DNA of 64,000 nt from CAZSHB01 sp964606885 (GTDB lineage: Bacteria > Babelota > Babeliae > Babelales > CAIQNR01): positions 1-64,000 of the forward strand of contig CAZSHB010000003.1 in NCBI GenBank assembly GCA_964606885.1. The letters run 5' to 3'. The number at the start of each line of letters is the position of its first letter. Position 1 is the first letter of the stretch. The notes beneath the pieces are model-generated. The model saw nothing but the letters and a program-made list of their open reading frames with translations. It was not told where the DNA came from and searched no databases. Of this stretch, positions 9,570 to 16,722 are shown piece by piece. A program made the translations under genes and the position numbers.

Positions 9570-9689
9570 CGCTCTTCCCGCAGTATCTGCAGCCACTTCA
9601 CCATTCATTATTTCCAAGCAAAAGACACCGGAACTGATCCGCTTACTTTTTGATAATGCTTAGCATGCATCTTAAATCTCTCAATACTA

Positions 9690-10601
9690 TTAAAGAGATA
9701 GATACTGTTCATGTAACAGTTGTGCACTTGCAATGAGTTGTTTTTGTTCTTGTGGCAACAACGGTGTATGCATAATACGCTCTACACCCTGTGCACCTAA
9801 TAACACAGGCATACTCAAGCAAACGTTCAATTCTTTAACAAAACAAGAAACAGGATAAATCCGTTTTGCATCATCAAGAATAGCCTTACAGTACATTGTA
9901 ACAGCTGTAGCAATACCAAACTCTGTAAACCCTTTAGACGCTATAAGATCGTACGCTTTATGCTTTGTATGCGTTGCTATGTCTTGTAACACCGTTTCAT
10001 TAATTGACGGAAAAGAACTTAACGGCAAACCACCTACACGCACGGTAGACCATGCAATAAATTGACTATCCCCATGTTCTGCGAGCACGTATCCTTCTAT
10101 AGATGCAGGATTAATAGCTAAATATTTTCCTAACAATCCGCGCATACGAAACGAATCTAATAATGTTCCAGAACCAAATACCTGAGTAACAGGCAACCCC
10201 GAAATGCCTTGTACATACCGCGTTAAAATATCTACAGGGTTGGTCACAACAATGATAATACTATCGCGCTTAATGGGTTGTAATTCTGTAATAATAGAAT
10301 TCATAACATCGTGATTTGTCTTAAGAAGTTCAAGACGTGTTTGCCCCGGTTTTTGAGCAACACCTGCCGTGATGATAATAATATCTGCTTGTGCCGCTTG
10401 CTTAAAAGTGGCCGCTGTTACTGATGTTGTGCGACTTACAGAAAGTGCATCTTCAAGATCTTGCACTTCGCCTTTACACTTGTTCTGATTAGTGTCGACC
10501 ATAAGAATGTGTGCCGCTATTCCATGCGCTATACAGGCATATGCTGTTGTTGATCCGACTCCACCTGTACCTATAATTGCTATTGTTGATTGCTTCATCA
10601 A
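9690..10601 (-). CDS. ldh: L-lactate dehydrogenase
   Basis: This 303-residue NAD-dependent dehydrogenase of the LDH/MDH superfamily has GTGGVGS at residues 11-17, Asp36 for NAD ribose binding, and the catalytic His177 in LAEHGDSQF. The substrate-specificity loop reads AGVAQKPGQTR. A Gln at this position (residue 83) is typical of lactate dehydrogenases, whereas malate dehydrogenases have Arg. The role inferred is reoxidation of NADH with pyruvate. It is a single gene with no neighbouring glycolytic genes. Confidence 0.88.
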   Translation of the reverse strand: MMKQSTIAIIGTGGVGSTTAYACIAHGIAAHILMVDTNQNKCKGEVQDLEDALSVSRTTSVTAATFKQAAQADIIIITAGVAQKPGQTRLELLKTNHDVMNSIITELQPIKRDSIIIVVTNPVDILTRYVQGISGLPVTQVFGSGTLLDSFRMRGLLGKYLAINPASIEGYVLAEHGDSQFIAWSTVRVGGLPLSSFPSINETVLQDIATHTKHKAYDLIASKGFTEFGIATAVTMYCKAILDDAKRIYPVSCFVKELNVCLSMPVLLGAQGVERIMHTPLLPQEQKQLIASAQLLHEQYLSL

Positions 10602-10650
10602 TCTACCTTTTTTATTTTTTAGAAGTTACTGGTAAAAGAAATATACCATA

Positions 10651-10678
10651 AAAAACCCCGGAAGTTTCCGAGGTTTTT
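10651..10678. terminator. Bidirectional intrinsic terminator
   Basis: The stem AAAAACCCCGG with CCGAGGTTTTT (one mismatch) has a six-base loop and flanking A and T runs. It lies just past the leftward small membrane-protein gene that ends at 10704. Confidence 0.7.
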
Positions 10679-10703
10679 TTATTATAACATGAATATTTAA
10701 AAA

Positions 10704-11018
10704 TCATGCACGGTAAACACGTACAGCACAAACCACAGTACTAATAGCGCTAGCAACAAGTAATCTTTGATATATTTCCTCTTCCGTAGCATCTTGTGTC
10801 GCCATGAATGCTTTAAAAGAGGCACAACATACTCCCGCACTTACTAATCCTGTCAATCCCCATGCAGCTTTTTCACCCATAGTTGCGTCTACCCAACGCT
10901 TAAAGGGAAAATGGCCATACGAAACTTTAACTGCCACCGTTGGCAATGTTTTTAAAGTATCTGATCCTACAACATCTGGCGCAAAGGCAACCATTCCTAA
11001 TAGTAGCAACTTCTTCAT
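10704..11018 (-). CDS. Small exported or membrane protein, unknown
   Basis: The 104-residue product has a signal-like N-terminus (MKKLLLLGMVAFAPDVVGS) and two further hydrophobic helices near residues 52-68 and 84-100, so it may be an inner-membrane protein. It probably forms an operon with the similarly built gene just upstream (11055-11426). No family is recognised. Confidence 0.5.
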   Translation of the reverse strand: MKKLLLLGMVAFAPDVVGSDTLKTLPTVAVKVSYGHFPFKRWVDATMGEKAAWGLTGLVSAGVCCASFKAFMATQDATEEEIYQRLLVASAISTVVCAVRVYRA

Positions 11019-11054
11019 ATCTTATATTTCGTTTTTAACATTCCATCTTAATAG

Positions 11055-11426
11055 CTACTTGCTAGGCGCATCATCAGCTTGAATATTACGTAGTCCCCAA
11101 CGAGCCGCATGAATAGCGCATATTCCCGTTGCTACAGTCACCGCACTACCTGCTGCTACTACCCCTAGAGTAAAAAGAGCAGGAGCTCCTCGTAATGAAA
11201 AATCCAAAGTACGTACAGCGACACGCAACGAACTGTGAGCACACCCACTTGCAAGCAATAATTGCAAGGCACCAGCAGCTTGCTGCTGAGTTGGAACAAC
11301 AAAAGGTACCGTACTCTTAGTTTCTGCAAAGAATTTTTTTTCTTTATCATGATCACAATCTGCCGCACTATTTTTTGCTACACACGTTGCAAGCAGTAAC
11401 ACCATACTTATTTTTTTAAATTGCAT
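11055..11426 (-). CDS. Small exported or membrane protein, unknown
   Basis: The ATG at 11426 begins a signal peptide (MQFKKISMVLLLATCVAKNSA) and is preferred over a longer reading from 11462. The 123-residue product has an acidic/lysine segment after the signal, then two Ala/Gly-rich hydrophobic segments near residues 45-62 and 80-105. Its layout matches its downstream neighbour. The function is unknown. Confidence 0.5.
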   Translation of the reverse strand: MQFKKISMVLLLATCVAKNSAADCDHDKEKKFFAETKSTVPFVVPTQQQAAGALQLLLASGCAHSSLRVAVRTLDFSLRGAPALFTLGVVAAGSAVTVATGICAIHAARWGLRNIQADDAPSK

Positions 11427-11670
11427 TTTTATATCTTTTATAAAGCCGTAAAGATCAAACAATAGACGACAGTAAGTATAGGCATACTTCGCACTTTGTT
11501 CATAATATTTTTATTACTACCTCAAGAGTTGGTTTACACTCGATAAAGCGCAGTTAGCCCAGCCTTCGTTTCAGTCTTCACCAAGGTTTCGACGAGCACG
11601 TAAAAACTACAGCGGGCAGACTTCGATGGTTCTACTAATATTTATGGTTCCACCTCAAAAACAATTGGCA

Positions 11671-11734
11671 TGCCAGACGTAGCCTCTCGCCTCGGCATAG
11701 CCTTTCGGCGGAGCCTGGGTGGCGAAGTCTGGTG
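11671..11734. repeat. Long hairpin repeat in an otherwise empty region
   Basis: The arms GCCAGACGTAGCC and GGCGAAGTCTGGTG fold into a hairpin of about 60 bases, with a further GC-rich inner part. It resembles the palindrome at 12417-12444 (GCC...GGCGAAGT.TGGTG). The surrounding 505 bases (11427-11932) hold no gene that I can see. Confidence 0.6.
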
Positions 11735-11932
11735 TACCATAGCAGACTATTTTTGTAACTTTCAGGTTGAAAGTAGCACATTATTTAGTTTACCATTCGA
11801 CAGTTACTTATGGCCACATAACTATAACCACACAAGATAGAATATCAATTCCAATCATGATACTATTAAAATCATAAATTTTACGATTTATAAAGAATAA
11901 ACCTAACAATAACTATTAGAAGAAATGAAATA

Positions 11933-12274
11933 ATGATTAATTTACCAAAGTGCCCAAAATGTAGTTCAGAGTATACTTATGAAGATAATGGAATTTTGAT
12001 TTGTCCAGAATGTGCTCATGAGTGGAACAGAGAAATAGAAAGTGACAATGCTGAAAATAAAAAGATTGTCAAAGATGCGAATGGAAATATCTTGAATAAT
12101 GGTGACTCTGTAATACTCATAAAAGATCTTAAAATAAAAGGAAGTTCATCGGTCATAAAAGCTGGTACAAAAGTAAAAAATATACGGTTAGTCGATGAAG
12201 ATCATAATATTGATTGCAAAATTGATGGATTTGGGAAGATGGGTTTGAAATCTGAGTTTGTCAAAAAAATTTAG
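11933..12274 (+). CDS. PhnA/YjdM-family zinc-ribbon protein
   Basis: The 113-residue protein has an N-terminal zinc ribbon (CPKC near residue 7 and CPEC near residue 24) and a C-terminal KOW-like domain beginning [13 protein letters not shown], the classic PhnA/YjdM layout. Despite the old name, the family has no proven role in alkylphosphonate breakdown. The gene is clearly more AT-rich than its neighbours and is bracketed by palindromic repeats on both sides, which suggests acquisition from elsewhere. A ribosome-binding site of the type AGAAGAAATGAAATA precedes the ATG. Confidence 0.85.
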   Translation: MINLPKCPKCSSEYTYEDNGILICPECAHEWNREIESDNAENKKIVKDANGNILNNGDSVILIKDLKIKGSSSVIKAGTKVKNIRLVDEDHNIDCKIDGFGKMGLKSEFVKKI

Positions 12275-12313
12275 CAAAACTACCTTAGAAAACGCTGAGC
12301 CCCCAAACACAAA

Positions 12314-12330
12314 CTTTCGCCTTGGCGAAG
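12314..12330. repeat. Short palindrome CTTTCGCC-TT-GGCGAAG
   Basis: This palindrome sits 40 bases past the PhnA-like gene. Its TTCGCC-TT-GGCGAA core shares the GCC-TT-GGCGAAG element with the palindrome at 12417-12444. Confidence 0.6.
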
Positions 12331-12369
12331 TATCTAATGCAAATATTTTTATCTAGGACTGCCCTACTA

Positions 12370-12385
12370 CGTTAAAACTTCGAAG
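12370..12385. repeat. Dispersed 16-base repeat, copy 1
   Basis: CGTTAAAACTTCGAAG is found again, identical, at 36683-36698 in the intergenic region upstream of leuS. It contains the palindrome CTTCGAAG. Confidence 0.6.
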
Positions 12386-12416
12386 GGCATACTTCGCTAT
12401 CAAATCATTATGGTTT

Positions 12417-12444
12417 ACCATACGAAGCCTTGGCGAAGTATGGT
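12417..12444. repeat. Palindrome joined to the tRNA-Arg 3' end
   Basis: ACCATAC at 12417-12423 pairs with GTATGGT at 12438-12444, and inside them GCC-TT-GGC pairs again. The right arm includes the encoded CCA and discriminator base of the tRNA gene, so the repeat starts inside the tRNA 3' end. Confidence 0.7.
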
Positions 12445-12517
12445 GTGCCCGGCTGGATTCGAACCAGCGACCTACAGATTAGAAGTCTGTCGCTCTATCC
12501 AACTGAGCTACGGGCAC
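12441..12517 (-). tRNA. tRNA-Arg (anticodon UCU), CCA encoded
   Basis: Read on the reverse strand, the acceptor arms are GTGCCCG and CGGGCAC. The D-arm is GCTCAGTTGGATAGAGC, the anticodon loop CTTCTAA carries UCU, and the T-arm contains GGTTCGAATCC. The 3' CCA is encoded. It decodes AGA. It lies downstream of atpA in the same direction and may be read from that transcript. Confidence 0.95.
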
Positions 12518-12561
12518 AGACAAGAACCACTAGTATAGAAGAACCGTGGCTTATTTTCAAA

Positions 12562-14073
12562 TCAAATACGAGATTCTGGCGCTACAAACAACGCTTTGAA
12601 CTCTGTTGTAATCGTTTTAAGCTCTTTAAGCGTCTTTTCTGATATATCTTTAGTTGTAAAAATTTCTTGATACAAGCCTGGATACACCGATTCTACGTAA
12701 CTAATATACTGCTGAATGAAAACCTGAATGTCAGGCAAAGCCAAACTATTTAAATAACCTTCTTGCAACACAAACAACATAAGTGCCTGTTGTACAAATG
12801 AATAAGTCTTAAACTGGTGTTGCTTTAACACCTCTGTTGCACGCTGCCCTTGAGCAATACGTCGTTGCGCTTCTTTATCAAGATCAGTACCAAACTGAGA
12901 GAAATCGAGCAAATCACGATACTGTGCAAGTTCTAACCCCAGCGTCTTGGTCATCTTTTTCATAGCTTTTGTTTGAGCGGCACCACCAACACGAGATACC
13001 GAAAGACCGATATTAACCGCAGGTCGAATACCATTCTTAAACAACTGATCATCTAAAAATATCTGACCATCAGTAATAGAAATTAAGTTGGTAGGGATAT
13101 ACGCCGTGATATCATCACCTTGTACCTGAATAATAGGCAACGCCGTCATAGACCCACCCTTAAGAACCTTACCGGCCCGTTCAAGTAAACGAGAATGGAG
13201 ATAGAACACATCCCCTGGGTACGCTTCACGTCCTGGTGGACGGCGTAAAAGTAACGACATTTCACGGTATGCAACAGCGTGGTTACTTAAATTGTCGTAC
13301 ACAATTAACACGTCGCGCTTTTGATCTCTAAAATATTCGCCAATTGTACAGCCAACATACGGCGCTAAATACTGACACAACACCGCATCACTAGCATCCG
13401 CACTGATAACCACAGTGTATTCAAGCGCGCCTTTTTCTTTAAGCAATCTAATGGTTTCTGCCAAGCTTGCCTGACGTTGACCAATAGACACGTAAATACA
13501 CAGAACGTTTTTATCTTTTTGATGCAAAATAGTATCAAGCGCAATAGCCGTTTTACCGGTACTTCTATTACCAATTAACAATTCACGCTGGCCTTTACCA
13601 AGCGGTATTAATGCATCAATAGCAAGAATGCCTGTCTCGAGCGATTCGTTCACCGGAGATCGTTCTATAACACCTGGAGCAGCCGCTTCAATAGGCCGCC
13701 ATGCAGTAGGTTTAATATCCCCAAGACCATCAATAGGTTTACCAACAGCATTAATAACACGCCCTAATAACTGCTCGCCTACAGGCGCTTTAAATACTTT
13801 TTTAGTACGCGTAACAACTTCTAATTCTTTAATAGCGATTGCTGGATACAACACAAAAACGGAAACAAAACTTTCTTGCAGATCCAAAACAATCCCGCGA
13901 TTTCCATTTTCAAATTCAACGACTTCATTGTAAACAGCTTTTTCAAGACCATGAACACGGCATATACCGTCTCCTACTTGGACAACAATCCCAATTTCTT
14001 GGAGTTGTTCCTGTGGCGCATCCGAAAGCGCTTTTTCAAATAAAGAAACAAGATCGGTACTTTTAATGTCCAT
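12562..14073 (-). CDS. atpA: ATP synthase F1 subunit alpha
   Basis: This 503-residue alpha subunit forms the catalytic hexamer with beta. The P-loop reads GNRSTGKTAI, near residue 170, in place of the usual GDRQTGKTA. Other family blocks are VGDGICRVHGL, AIDALIPLGKGQRELLIG and the LSVSRVGGAAQTKAMK segment with the conserved arginine. It is the last gene of atpE-b'-b-atpH-atpA. The gamma, beta and epsilon genes that normally follow are absent here; a tRNA gene follows instead, so the complex must be encoded at more than one locus. Confidence 0.97.
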   Translation of the reverse strand: MDIKSTDLVSLFEKALSDAPQEQLQEIGIVVQVGDGICRVHGLEKAVYNEVVEFENGNRGIVLDLQESFVSVFVLYPAIAIKELEVVTRTKKVFKAPVGEQLLGRVINAVGKPIDGLGDIKPTAWRPIEAAAPGVIERSPVNESLETGILAIDALIPLGKGQRELLIGNRSTGKTAIALDTILHQKDKNVLCIYVSIGQRQASLAETIRLLKEKGALEYTVVISADASDAVLCQYLAPYVGCTIGEYFRDQKRDVLIVYDNLSNHAVAYREMSLLLRRPPGREAYPGDVFYLHSRLLERAGKVLKGGSMTALPIIQVQGDDITAYIPTNLISITDGQIFLDDQLFKNGIRPAVNIGLSVSRVGGAAQTKAMKKMTKTLGLELAQYRDLLDFSQFGTDLDKEAQRRIAQGQRATEVLKQHQFKTYSFVQQALMLFVLQEGYLNSLALPDIQVFIQQYISYVESVYPGLYQEIFTTKDISEKTLKELKTITTEFKALFVAPESRI

Positions 14074-14081
14074 GAAAATCC

Positions 14082-14624
14082 TTAACGCTTTAAAAGCTGT
14101 TCTAATCTACGTAATTTTTTATCAACAGAATCTTCCCATCGCAACGTACTTGTTTGGCAACAAATTCCCGCTATAAGATTGGGATTTACCCTGTATTCAA
14201 AACTGAGCGTAGCTTCTGTCTGTTGCTGTAAACAGCGTTCTATACTCATTTTTTCTTGATCTGATAATACACTTGAACTAGCAACTTGGCACTCATCAAT
14301 CTTAGCAAGACGTTTGTACAAATCAGCTATTTGCGTAAATACTTCTCCTAAGAGTGAACCTCTTTTGTGTTCAACCACTAAGGCAATAATTTTCCCTGAA
14401 GATTCTGGCAAACCACATGCACGCACAATACGATGAATTTCTTTAAGTTTTAGTTCTTTGCTCATCACACTCAGATCAAGCAAAAAACCTATGCGCGCGT
14501 TTTTAAGAAAAATATCTGCCGCACGCTCAAACGAATGGTATGACGTTATCGTTAGCGTATCAAAAAAGAGATCGAGGTACGCTCGCGCATAACGGCGAGC
14601 TAAGATGATTGCGCCTTTATCCAT
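14082..14624 (-). CDS. atpH: ATP synthase F1 subunit delta
   Basis: This 180-residue delta subunit joins the F1 head to the peripheral stalk. The start at 14624 was chosen because MDKGAIILARRYARAYLDL matches the family N-terminus and its ATG overlaps the preceding stop codon by one base (TAATG), which suggests coupled translation. The conserved C-terminal part around SFEYRVNPNLIAGICCQT carries the usual NP.LiaG motif. It ends eight bases before atpA. Confidence 0.9.
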   Translation of the reverse strand: MDKGAIILARRYARAYLDLFFDTLTITSYHSFERAADIFLKNARIGFLLDLSVMSKELKLKEIHRIVRACGLPESSGKIIALVVEHKRGSLLGEVFTQIADLYKRLAKIDECQVASSSVLSDQEKMSIERCLQQQTEATLSFEYRVNPNLIAGICCQTSTLRWEDSVDKKLRRLEQLLKR

Positions 14625-15118
14625 TACCGTACACCTTGCGTCATGTGTTGGCATGCTTGAGCAATTGCGTGACGCTGTGCCTCAGGAGACTGATACTGAG
14701 CGATGAGATGTTGACGGACCTGCTCTAACACCTCAGGAAGCAATTCTTTTTGCGTATCGTGCAAGATAACCGCTTGTTCTTGTGCTGCCGTATATAATAC
14801 TAGTTGTTGCTTAAGAGCGAGGCATTCTTGACGAGTTATATGTTTTTTATCTTCTTCTTTTTTGAACCAAATAGCGATAGATGCAACCAGATGATTGCCA
14901 TATGCTTCCTGATCAAGAATATCTTGATCAAGCTTCTGCGCTTGCTGTTTTGTAGTAACTACACTGTGCTGCAATGCGTAGAACGCATCTTTTTTATGTT
15001 GCATAGCCTGTGCTAATGCTGGTGATCCGTATTTTCTATACACATACCGCAGACAAGCACACAGAAAAACAAAGTTAATTAGCTCAAAAAAACGCTCGTA
15101 TAAAAGACTAATACCCAT
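14624..15118 (-). CDS. atpF: ATP synthase F0 subunit b (peripheral stalk)
   Basis: I chose the start at 15118 because AAGGA lies about seven bases upstream. The protein then has 164 residues: one N-terminal membrane helix (ELINFVFLCACLRYVYRKYG) followed by a long charged, Gln-rich helix. It overlaps the preceding b-like gene by 11 bases. Sequence conservation of b subunits is low, so the call rests on position between atpE and atpH and on architecture. Confidence 0.75.
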   Translation of the reverse strand: MGISLLYERFFELINFVFLCACLRYVYRKYGSPALAQAMQHKKDAFYALQHSVVTTKQQAQKLDQDILDQEAYGNHLVASIAIWFKKEEDKKHITRQECLALKQQLVLYTAAQEQAVILHDTQKELLPEVLEQVRQHLIAQYQSPEAQRHAIAQACQHMTQGVR

Positions 15119-15482
15119 CAGAAATCCTTGTTGCAATAAGCTGAGCAGTGGCGTGTTGTAGATCTTTTTTTTCTTGTGATGTTAATGCAGAGACGTCTGT
15201 CGGTTGGTGCGGTAGATTACACGCGCCAGTTGAACTACCAGTCAACGTCGGCGCTCCCCGAACAAACAACAACTGAAAATCAAACCAACGATCTTGTTTA
15301 TATCGCTTTTTAACTGCCACCTGATGTTCATAATGCTCTATACTTTTTTGTACGGTCTGCTGAGCAACGTCTTCTTGTAACGCAACGGCAACGATCGGCT
15401 TTAGTAAAAACCGATTTAAAAACCACCAAGCCCAAAGAAACGAAACAATCTGTACAAGCAGCGTACCATTAATAGAGATCAT
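15108..15482 (-). CDS. Second b-type (b') stalk subunit of ATP synthase
   Basis: The 124-residue protein starts with one membrane helix (LLVQIVSFLWAWWFLNRFLLKPI), the FLLKPI ending being typical of b subunits, followed by a charged helix. Together with the next gene it gives two b-type subunits, as in phototrophs and some other bacteria that form a b/b' heterodimer. It is shorter than most b subunits (about 156 residues), and its C-terminus, with a Gly/Ser/Thr-containing stretch, is atypical. Confidence 0.7.
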   Translation of the reverse strand: MISINGTLLVQIVSFLWAWWFLNRFLLKPIVAVALQEDVAQQTVQKSIEHYEHQVAVKKRYKQDRWFDFQLLFVRGAPTLTGSSTGACNLPHQPTDVSALTSQEKKDLQHATAQLIATRISDGY

Positions 15483-15506
15483 GCCAACCTCTTAGACTTT
15501 TTGTAA

Positions 15507-15749
15507 TTAGCTATAAAAAACAAGAAGTAAAGCAACAATAAACGCATAGATTGCTGATGTTTCTACAAGAATCATCGCTAACACCATGGTACTGCGCACT
15601 TGTTGTGAACTTTCAGGATACTTCCCGATACTTTCACACGCCTTGGTACCAATTAATCCTTGCCCGATTGCAGGCCCGACTGTACCAACGCCCATCGCAA
15701 TTGCTGCGCCCAGAAAGGCAGCGGCTTTTGCGTAGAATACTCCTTCCAT
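15507..15749 (-). CDS. atpE: ATP synthase F0 subunit c, with sodium-type ion site
   Basis: This 80-residue hairpin of two membrane helices forms the rotor ring. The polar loop is around residues 39-49, and the essential carboxylate is Glu63. Gln30, Glu63, Thr64 and Tyr68 lie at the positions of Gln32, Glu65, Ser66 and Tyr70 of the sodium-binding Ilyobacter tartaricus c subunit, with a constant offset of two. Ser to Thr is a conservative change. This suggests sodium rather than proton coupling. It is the first gene of the partial atp operon. Confidence 0.93.
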   Translation of the reverse strand: MEGVFYAKAAAFLGAAIAMGVGTVGPAIGQGLIGTKACESIGKYPESSQQVRSTMVLAMILVETSAIYAFIVALLLVFYS

Positions 15750-15824
15750 GAAGACACCCTTCTTGATTTAAGATAAGTATAATTTTTATACGTAAAAAGC
15801 AGTGTAGCTCAATTTTTCATTTGT

Positions 15825-16559
15825 TTACAAGCAAACTCGGGAAAAGCCTTTGTTTTCTTGAGTAATTTGATGTTTTTGTATGAATGAAGCTATTGCTTCA
15901 AGGTGCTGCGTAAAGTAACGAGTGTCATGTTCAAAGTCATCATTACAAGACAAAACAAGCACGGGAACTTCTTTAATATGAGCCGCAACGCCTTCTTTTT
16001 TAAGCAACCAGCTTTCATGTTTATCATGCAGCGACTGTAAATAAGATAATGGCACACTCACTTCTTCTTGGCGCGCTCTCTTTTTTAAACGAGAAAAACA
16101 AACTTCAGGATCCGTCTGTAAATAAATAAATCCGGTCGGTTGAGGGGCATAATTTTCTACTAACCAAGAAAACCAGTCTTGATATAACTGCCATTCAAGA
16201 TTGCTCATAGCACCCATCTCAAAGCAATTTTTTGCAAAACAGTACCGATCAGAGTAAACCGAGCGTTCAATAATTTGAGTAATATCCGGGTATTCAAAAG
16301 AGTATTTTTGCTGTTCCATAATACGCGTAATAAACGCATATGATTGGAACGTATAGGCCCAACGAGGAATGTCGTTGTAAAAACGCTCTAAAAGGTTCTC
16401 GCCCCCACCCACGTCTTGCCACTTAGTATGTGGCTCATACACAACTTGCACAGGCAGTTGTTCGCCCACTAAACGTAAGAAGGTAGACTTACCTGAACCG
16501 ATGTTTCCTTCAACAATAAAGTTATCCGGACCCTTTTTTAAACGAATGCTATTCTGCAT
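15825..16559 (-). CDS. Deoxynucleoside kinase (dCK/dGK/TK2 type)
   Basis: The enzyme phosphorylates deoxynucleosides using ATP. The 244-residue sequence has the P-loop GNIGSGKST at residues 18-26 and the EPHTKWQDV block that carries the catalytic Glu. It also shows RWAYTFQSYAF, the ERSVYSDRY (DRS-like) motif and the LID-type arginines in RLKKRARQEE, followed by YLQSLHDKHESWL. These are features of the animal-type family also found in some Gram-positive bacteria and viruses. In a host-dependent cell it would salvage host deoxynucleosides. Which bases it accepts cannot be read from the sequence. Confidence 0.9.
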   Translation of the reverse strand: MQNSIRLKKGPDNFIVEGNIGSGKSTFLRLVGEQLPVQVVYEPHTKWQDVGGGENLLERFYNDIPRWAYTFQSYAFITRIMEQQKYSFEYPDITQIIERSVYSDRYCFAKNCFEMGAMSNLEWQLYQDWFSWLVENYAPQPTGFIYLQTDPEVCFSRLKKRARQEEVSVPLSYLQSLHDKHESWLLKKEGVAAHIKEVPVLVLSCNDDFEHDTRYFTQHLEAIASFIQKHQITQENKGFSRVCL

Positions 16560-16722
16560 ATTCTTACGTCTCTTTACGATATAAAAAAGCCCTAAACCCG
16601 GCTATTTTGTGTTATTTATCCAAATAGAGTATACTGGCTTGCCTTGACGGGCAATCTGATGAAACAGCTCTATTTCCTGTCTATAAAAAAGAGTATAAAC
16701 AAGCAAAAGAAAACTAGAAGAC

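Noticed and set aside
9368..9604. Reverse-strand frame of 78 codons downstream of rpe
   Set aside because: No signal, motif or ribosome-binding site; the opposite small frame at 9438 has a better start and a membrane helix.
11671..12444. CRISPR array
   Set aside because: The repeats are few, palindromic and irregularly spaced with no spacers of equal length, and no cas genes are present.
12430..12642. Forward reading frame reading GWIRTSDLQIRSLSLYPTELR
   Set aside because: It is the antisense translation of the tRNA-Arg gene, a well-known artefact, continuing into atpA antisense.
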